Shown here one piece after another: positions 14,020 to 17,546 of a DNA stretch of 17,546 nucleotides (positions are counted from its first letter, which is position 1; every line of letters starts with the position of its first letter). The position numbers were made by a program, and so were the translations under genes. The notes beneath the pieces are model-generated. The model was not told where the DNA came from. It made no database searches and saw only the letters and a list, made by a program, of their open reading frames with translations. The stretch is from CAYPIE01 sp964410665. GTDB lineage: Bacteria > Planctomycetota > Planctomycetia > Gemmatales > Gemmataceae. Where the stretch lies: the NCBI GenBank assembly GCA_964410665.1, contig CAYPIE010000111.1, positions 1 to 17,546 on the forward strand, read 5' to 3'.

Positions 14020-14652
14020 ATGACCCCACCTGCGATGGACTTCCCCCAACGTTCCAACCCTCGTGCCCCGCGTTCGGCCGGACCGGATTGGTGGCTGATG
14101 TTCACCAAGTTCCTCAAACAAGGCACCAACATCGCCTCGTTTGTGCCCAGCTCAAAATATCTGGCTCGCTCCATCCTCAAGGGCATCGACTGGCACGCGG
14201 CCAATTGCATCGTCGAGCTCGGCGCGGGCACCGGCCCGATCACCCAGGAACTCGTCCAACGTGCTCGCCCGGAAACCCGCTTGCTGATCATCGAACGGGA
14301 CCCGGACTTCTGTAAGCGTCTACGCGTCAAGTTCCCACGTAGCGAAATTCTCGAGGCCGACGCCTCCCATCTCGACCGGCTGCTCGAAGAACGGGGCATT
14401 GCCAGCGCCGACCACATCATCTCCGGACTCCCCCTCCCCTCGTTTCCGGCCAGCCTGCGGGGGATGATCATCGAATCCTCGGTCCGCAAACTCTCTCCCC
14501 ACGGCACCTTCCGCCAGCTGACCAATATGCCCTGGATCTACTACCGGCTTTATCGCGGCTACTTCGACGACGTCCACTTCCGCTTCGTCCCCATGAACTT
14601 CCCCCCCGCTGGCTGCTATGTTTGCCGCGGCTATCGCGAGACCGAGGTCTGA
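14020..14652 (+). CDS. Class I SAM-dependent methyltransferase, phospholipid N-methyltransferase (PmtA)-like
   Basis: The 210-aa protein has the leader typical of PmtA-type enzymes, 'MFTKFLKQGTNIASFVPSSKYLARSIL' (27-53; a membrane-facing amphipathic helix followed by 'PSS'). SAM motif I is 'IVELGAGTGPITQELV' (64-79), with an acidic residue Glu92 in 'LLIIERDPDFCKRL', 'ILEADASHLD' (110-119) and motif IV 'IISGLPLPSFP' (133-143). KsgA-type rRNA dimethylases share this fold but carry NLPY in motif IV, so the lipid-enzyme family fits better. Such enzymes methylate phosphatidylethanolamine or related lipids at the inner membrane; the exact lipid is inferred. The start has AAAGAG 7 bases before the ATG. 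Neighbours are a hydrolase upstream and a GH3-type enzyme downstream. The 206-base gap after it holds a dispersed repeat. Confidence 0.85.
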   Translation: MTPPAMDFPQRSNPRAPRSAGPDWWLMFTKFLKQGTNIASFVPSSKYLARSILKGIDWHAANCIVELGAGTGPITQELVQRARPETRLLIIERDPDFCKRLRVKFPRSEILEADASHLDRLLEERGIASADHIISGLPLPSFPASLRGMIIESSVRKLSPHGTFRQLTNMPWIYYRLYRGYFDDVHFRFVPMNFPPAGCYVCRGYRETEV

Positions 14653-14675
14653 CGACGCTTTTTCCAAGCGACCAA

Positions 14676-14742
14676 GCAGAGGCGGTTGCGGTGTGTCAGA
14701 CCCCCCCGGACGTCCGTCCGGGGCTCGCCTGACAGAGGCAGA
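14676..14742 (+). repeat. Internal copy of the dispersed repeat with nested hairpin
   Basis: GCAGAGGCGGTTGCGGTG (14676-14693) matches the 29-nt unit of the window ends. It is followed by a nested palindrome: TGTCAG (14694-14699) pairs with CTGACA (14729-14734), and inside it CCCCGGAC (14704-14711), loop GTCC, GTCCGGGG (14716-14723). The reverse complement from CTCGCC onward matches 109-160, including the hairpin and the unit. It lies between the methyltransferase and GH3 genes and fills most of that gap. It could end the upstream transcript. Confidence 0.8.
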
Positions 14743-14858
14743 GCAAGAGTTTCGGAACTTACATTCCTACGCGGCCGACGAAAAAAACCTGCACAAACCC
14801 AGGACACTCTTCTGGCGGTTGTCCATGGACTTTGGCCGTTCTCACCTGATGCAACACC

Positions 14859-16400
14859 ATGTCACTGCTTGAGCATTTTCTTGGTACTTCGCTAATTCGG
14901 CGTGCTGCTGACACCATTGTCACCCGCTATGCCGGCATACGGACCAGCGAGCTGGACCGCATGGATGTCCCCAGGATGCAGCGGCAAACCCTGCTACATC
15001 TGGTCGCGCAAGCCCGTCACACCCGGTTCGGCCGCGAGCATGATTTTGCCAGTATCCGCTCGGTTGAGGACTATCAGCAACGCGTGCCGCTCGGCGATTA
15101 TGAGCAGTTCTGGCAGAACTACTGGGCTCCGAACTTTCCGCGGATTGACAATCAAACCTGGCCCGGCCATATCCCGTATTACGCCCTGTCCTCCGGCACC
15201 ACCAGCGGCACCACCAAGTACATTCCCATCTCCCGCGAGATGCTCGCCTCCAACCAGAAGGCCGCGTTTACCACCCTGGCTCTGTTCCGCCATTTCGCTC
15301 CCAAGACCCCCTTGCTCAACGGCCGCATCTTCTTCCTCGGCGGCAGCACCGCCCTCCGCGAGCAGGAGGACGGCAGCAAGGCCGGGGACCTCAGTGGCAT
15401 CGCGGCCACCGAGGCATCCACCTTTTTGCGGCCTTACACCTTCCCACCACCCGATCTGGCCTTGCTCAGTGACTGGGAAGAGAAAATTACTCGCCTGGCT
15501 GAGGCCAGCGTCCGACTGCCTATCACCATGCTCTCCGGCGTCCCGTCTTGGATGCTGCTGCTGTTCGAACGACTCAAGCGTGTCAGCGGAAGGGACAAGA
15601 TCATTGACATCTGGCCCGAGCTGCGGCTGGTGATCCACGGCGGCACCAAGTTCGATCCTTACCGCGAACTGTTCCGCCAGGAGCTTGGTAGCGACCTGGT
15701 CCACTTCATCGAGACTTACCCCTGCTCCGAGGGCTTTGTCGCCAGCGAAGACCCACGCTACGAACTGCTGCGGATCGTCCCCGACCATGACATCTTCTTT
15801 GAGTTTGTTCCGGTCGAAGACCTGGAACTGGATCGGCCCGCCCGCCATACCCTGGCCAATGTCGAGCGGGGGGTGCAATATGCCGTGATCATGACGACCT
15901 GTGCCGGGCTGTGGAGCTATCAAGTCGGCGACACCGTGGCCTTCGAACAACGTGACCCACCCCTGCTTCGCTTTACCGGCCGGACCAAATATTTCCTGTC
16001 CGCCTTTGGCGAACATCTGATCTCCGAAGAAGTGGAAAAAGCCGTCGCCGCGGCTTGCACGGCTACCGAGAGCACCGCCAGCGACTTCCATGTTGGTCCG
16101 GTTTTTCCCCAAGATCGCCCCGGTTTTCACCGCTATCTGATCGAGTTTAAACACCCACCCGACGACCTGAATGCCTTCACTCAACAGCTGGACGGCGAGC
16201 TGTGCCGGCTGAACGAGGACTACGAAGCCCACCGCGTCGGCGATCTGACCATGCTCGCCCCCGAAGTCCAAATCGTTCCTCCCGGCGGCTTTACCGCGTG
16301 GATGCGTTCGCGCGGCAAACTCGGCGGTCAGCACAAAGTGCCACGCATGGACAACAGTGGCGAGATTACCCGGCAACTCGAAGCCTTTTTCGCCCGGTGA
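14859..16400 (+). CDS. GH3 auxin-responsive-promoter family protein (acyl-adenylating, ANL superfamily)
   Basis: The 513-aa length and motif order match bacterial GH3 proteins. The ATP phosphate loop is 'LSSGTTSGTTKYIPIS' (110-125). 'LSGVPSWMLLLFERL' (225-239) precedes 'LRLVIHGGTKFDPYRELF' (255-272). The adenylate-binding segment is 'FIETYPCSEGFVASED' (283-298), then 'GLWSYQVGDTVAF' (350-362) and 'LLRFTGRTKYFLSAFGEHLISEEVEKAV' (369-396, in two pieces), the hinge to the C-terminal subdomain. Plant GH3 enzymes adenylate carboxylates such as auxin or jasmonate and conjugate them to amino acids. The bacterial substrate is unknown, and a fatty or aromatic acid is only an inference. There is no signal peptide. 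The ATG has no clear Shine-Dalgarno sequence, and the start is the first in the frame. kdsB follows after 100 bases. Confidence 0.93.
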   Translation: MSLLEHFLGTSLIRRAADTIVTRYAGIRTSELDRMDVPRMQRQTLLHLVAQARHTRFGREHDFASIRSVEDYQQRVPLGDYEQFWQNYWAPNFPRIDNQTWPGHIPYYALSSGTTSGTTKYIPISREMLASNQKAAFTTLALFRHFAPKTPLLNGRIFFLGGSTALREQEDGSKAGDLSGIAATEASTFLRPYTFPPPDLALLSDWEEKITRLAEASVRLPITMLSGVPSWMLLLFERLKRVSGRDKIIDIWPELRLVIHGGTKFDPYRELFRQELGSDLVHFIETYPCSEGFVASEDPRYELLRIVPDHDIFFEFVPVEDLELDRPARHTLANVERGVQYAVIMTTCAGLWSYQVGDTVAFEQRDPPLLRFTGRTKYFLSAFGEHLISEEVEKAVAAACTATESTASDFHVGPVFPQDRPGFHRYLIEFKHPPDDLNAFTQQLDGELCRLNEDYEAHRVGDLTMLAPEVQIVPPGGFTAWMRSRGKLGGQHKVPRMDNSGEITRQLEAFFAR

Positions 16401-16500
16401 ACCCCTCTGCCAAACCGCCGCAGACAATCCGGGCGGCGTGGCATACAATCGCCGCTATGCTGGCCACGGGACTGGCCAGGACTCTCCAAGGAAGGCATGG

Positions 16501-17235
16501 ATGCAGACACTTGCCGTGATTCCGGCCCGGTATGCCTCATCGCGTTTCCCGGGCAAGCCGCTCGCCCTGATCGCCGGGCGACCGATGATCCAGTGGGTCT
16601 ATGAAGCAACCCAATCCAGCGGCGTATTTGACGCCGTCATGGTCGCCACCGATCACCAAGCCATTGCCGAGACGGTGACGCGCTTTGGCGGTCGCGTCGC
16701 CTGGACCCGCTCGGACCACGCCACTGGCACCGACCGAGTCGCCGAGGTGGCCGCGACTTCACCAGGCTCTTCGGTGATCGCCAACGTGCAGGGCGATCAA
16801 CCGTTTGTCACCGCCGAGATCCTCAGGGCACTGATTCAACCATTTCAGTCCCCGAATCCCCCAGAGATGACCACCGTTGCCTGCCCCCTGGCCACATCGG
16901 GCCACCAAGACCCCAACACGGTGAAAGTCCTGCTTGATCAGCAGGGCAACGCCCTGTACTTCACCCGCTCAGCAGTACCGACTTATCGTGAGCGCCATCC
17001 AGCACCCGTGTATCATCATCTCGGTCTATATGCCTTTCGCCGCGATTTTCTGCTGCGTTATCCCACCTTGTCGCCGACACCTCTAGAACGTTGTGAGCAA
17101 TTGGAGCAGCTGCGCGTGCTGGAACATGGCCTGCGTATCGGTGTCACACCTGTGTCTGCGGCCATCCCTGAGGTCAATACGCCCGAGGATCTGGACATCG
17201 CCAACCAGTGGGTAAGCGCTCGCAAAGCGGGCTAA
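16501..17235 (+). CDS. kdsB: 3-deoxy-manno-octulosonate cytidylyltransferase (CMP-Kdo synthetase)
   Basis: It activates Kdo with CTP to CMP-Kdo, which is needed to attach Kdo to lipid A, in the cytoplasm. The 244-aa length is normal. Visible motifs are the nucleotide loop 'VIPARYASSRFPGKPL' (6-21), 'GRPMIQWVYEAT' (26-37), 'TRSDHATGTDRVAEV' (69-83), the metal-binding 'IANVQGDQPF' (93-102) with Asp99, 'YFTRSAVPTYR', and the late 'ERCEQLEQLRVLEHG' and 'PEVNTPEDLDIAN'. The frame is open upstream to 16357, but I chose the ATG at 16501: AAGGAAGG lies just before it and residue 1 directly precedes the first strand. Its presence argues for Kdo-containing lipopolysaccharide in this planctomycete. No other lipid A gene lies in the window. 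Confidence 0.96.
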   Translation: MQTLAVIPARYASSRFPGKPLALIAGRPMIQWVYEATQSSGVFDAVMVATDHQAIAETVTRFGGRVAWTRSDHATGTDRVAEVAATSPGSSVIANVQGDQPFVTAEILRALIQPFQSPNPPEMTTVACPLATSGHQDPNTVKVLLDQQGNALYFTRSAVPTYRERHPAPVYHHLGLYAFRRDFLLRYPTLSPTPLERCEQLEQLRVLEHGLRIGVTPVSAAIPEVNTPEDLDIANQWVSARKAG

Positions 17236-17442
17236 ACCGAACGAAAGTGTCCGGAATGTGTCCGGAATGTGTCCGGGAAAATCCCGGATTTGTCCGGAAG
17301 AATCCTTTAAGTGTGTGAACCCGATTCTCGCTGCTTGCAACTGCTCGTTATGTACAGAAGTTCCCTATAGTATATATGCACGCCCTCAAGCAAAATCGCG
17401 AATTTTTTTCCGCTTGCCTCATCTCTCCATGGCGAAGCAGAA
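17236..17442. other. Gene-free tail after kdsB, before the repeat array
   Basis: Between the kdsB stop and the terminal array there is a run of GTGTCCGG motifs, a 7-bp hairpin, and then about 140 bases of lower-GC sequence including CTATAGTATATATGC (around 17365-17380) and a run of seven T. A 67-aa ORF across the GTGTCCGG repeats looks like translated repeat, not a gene. Confidence 0.5.
17247..17300 (+). repeat. 11-bp tandem repeats GTGTCCGGAAT with hairpin
   Basis: GTGTCCGGAAT occurs at 17247-17257 and 17258-17268, followed by GTGTCCGGGAA at 17269-17279 and a further TGTCCGGAAG at 17291-17300. The third copy forms a perfect hairpin: TCCGGGA (17272-17278), loop AAA, TCCCGGA (17282-17288). 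It begins 11 bases after the kdsB stop. It may help end the kdsB transcript, though only TTTG follows the stem. Confidence 0.7.
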
Positions 17443-17546
17443 GCAGAGGCGATTGCGATAAGAAGAGTCAGAGGCGTTTGCGATGCGGGGAAAGAGGCAG
17501 AGGCGTTTGCGATGCGGGGAAAGAGGCAGAGGCGCTTGCGGTGCGG
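17443..17546 (+). repeat. 29-nt tandem repeat array running off the window end
   Basis: Two identical-length units at 17468-17496 and 17497-17525 differ only at the first base. Each contains CAGAGGCGTTTGCGATGCGG followed by GGAAAGAG. A diverged 25-base unit lies at 17443-17467, and a partial fourth (17526-17546, with GGCGCTTGCGGTGCGG) is cut by the window edge. This is the reverse complement of the array at 137-194. The units abut with no spacers, so it is not a CRISPR array. Confidence 0.9.

Noticed and set aside
14020..14652. KsgA-type rRNA adenine dimethyltransferase for the 210-aa methyltransferase
   Set aside because: Motif IV is GLPLPSF and not NLPY, and the N-terminal 'FVPSSKYLAR' leader is of the PmtA type.
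14994..16448. A 484-aa open frame antisense to the GH3 gene
   Set aside because: The plus strand encodes a GH3 protein with all family motifs. The antisense frame is open because of high GC3 and has no recognisable motif or ribosome-binding site.
17443..17546. CRISPR array suggested by 29-nt periodic repeats
   Set aside because: The 29 bases are the whole period; repeats abut with no unique spacers, and no cas gene is present.

Overview
The window looks like a chromosomal piece, possibly a whole contig, from a planctomycete (Planctomycetota; Gemmataceae-like is my best guess). The evidence is a BBP7-type outer-membrane beta-barrel protein, a short secreted protein with a 'NLFRGG-PAVNY-VRP' motif that I associate with this phylum, a Wza-like export lipoprotein with no capsule cluster around it, a Kdo gene (Gram-negative type envelope), high GC with high GC3 (long antisense shadow ORFs everywhere), and loosely packed genes. 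Both ends of the window run into the same 29-nt tandem repeat in opposite orientations. This suggests the assembly stopped at a dispersed repeat.

Layout. 1-213: repeat element and hairpins. 224-3855, all minus strand: VOC-family protein, small two-helix membrane protein, secreted esterase of the PHB-depolymerase/feruloyl-esterase type, uncharacterised 138-aa protein, and a DUF5615/DUF433 pair that reads as a VapC/VapB-like toxin-antitoxin module. 3883-7440, minus: a 1185-aa isoleucyl-tRNA synthetase of the eukaryote-like class (IleRS2), with the toxin-antitoxin pair directly downstream of it. 7564-8193, plus: purN, divergent from ileS. 8379-9821, plus: BBP7 barrel. 9818-12770, minus: three exported proteins in a row (Wza-like lipoprotein, short secreted protein, proline-rich secreted protein); the last converges on the BBP7 gene with interlocked stop codons. 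13074-17235, plus: alpha/beta hydrolase, PmtA-like methyltransferase, GH3-family adenylating enzyme, kdsB. 17236-17546: short repeats, then the 29-nt array.

How the genes fit together. About half of the window concerns the cell envelope: export lipoprotein, outer-membrane barrel, two further secreted proteins, CMP-Kdo synthesis, and probably lipid modification (PmtA-like methyltransferase, GH3 acyl-adenylating enzyme, hydrolase). The other half is housekeeping (ileS, purN) plus accessory genes (toxin-antitoxin pair, secreted esterase).

The most notable observation is in ileS. The class I signature HxGH is replaced by GVHH (first and third positions exchanged), and the KMSKS loop reads TMSKS. 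GxHH forms of IleRS2 are, to my knowledge, linked to extreme mupirocin resistance. The second most notable is the composite dispersed repeat (29-mer plus a CCCCGGAC/GTCCGGGG hairpin), seen at both ends and between the methyltransferase and GH3 genes.
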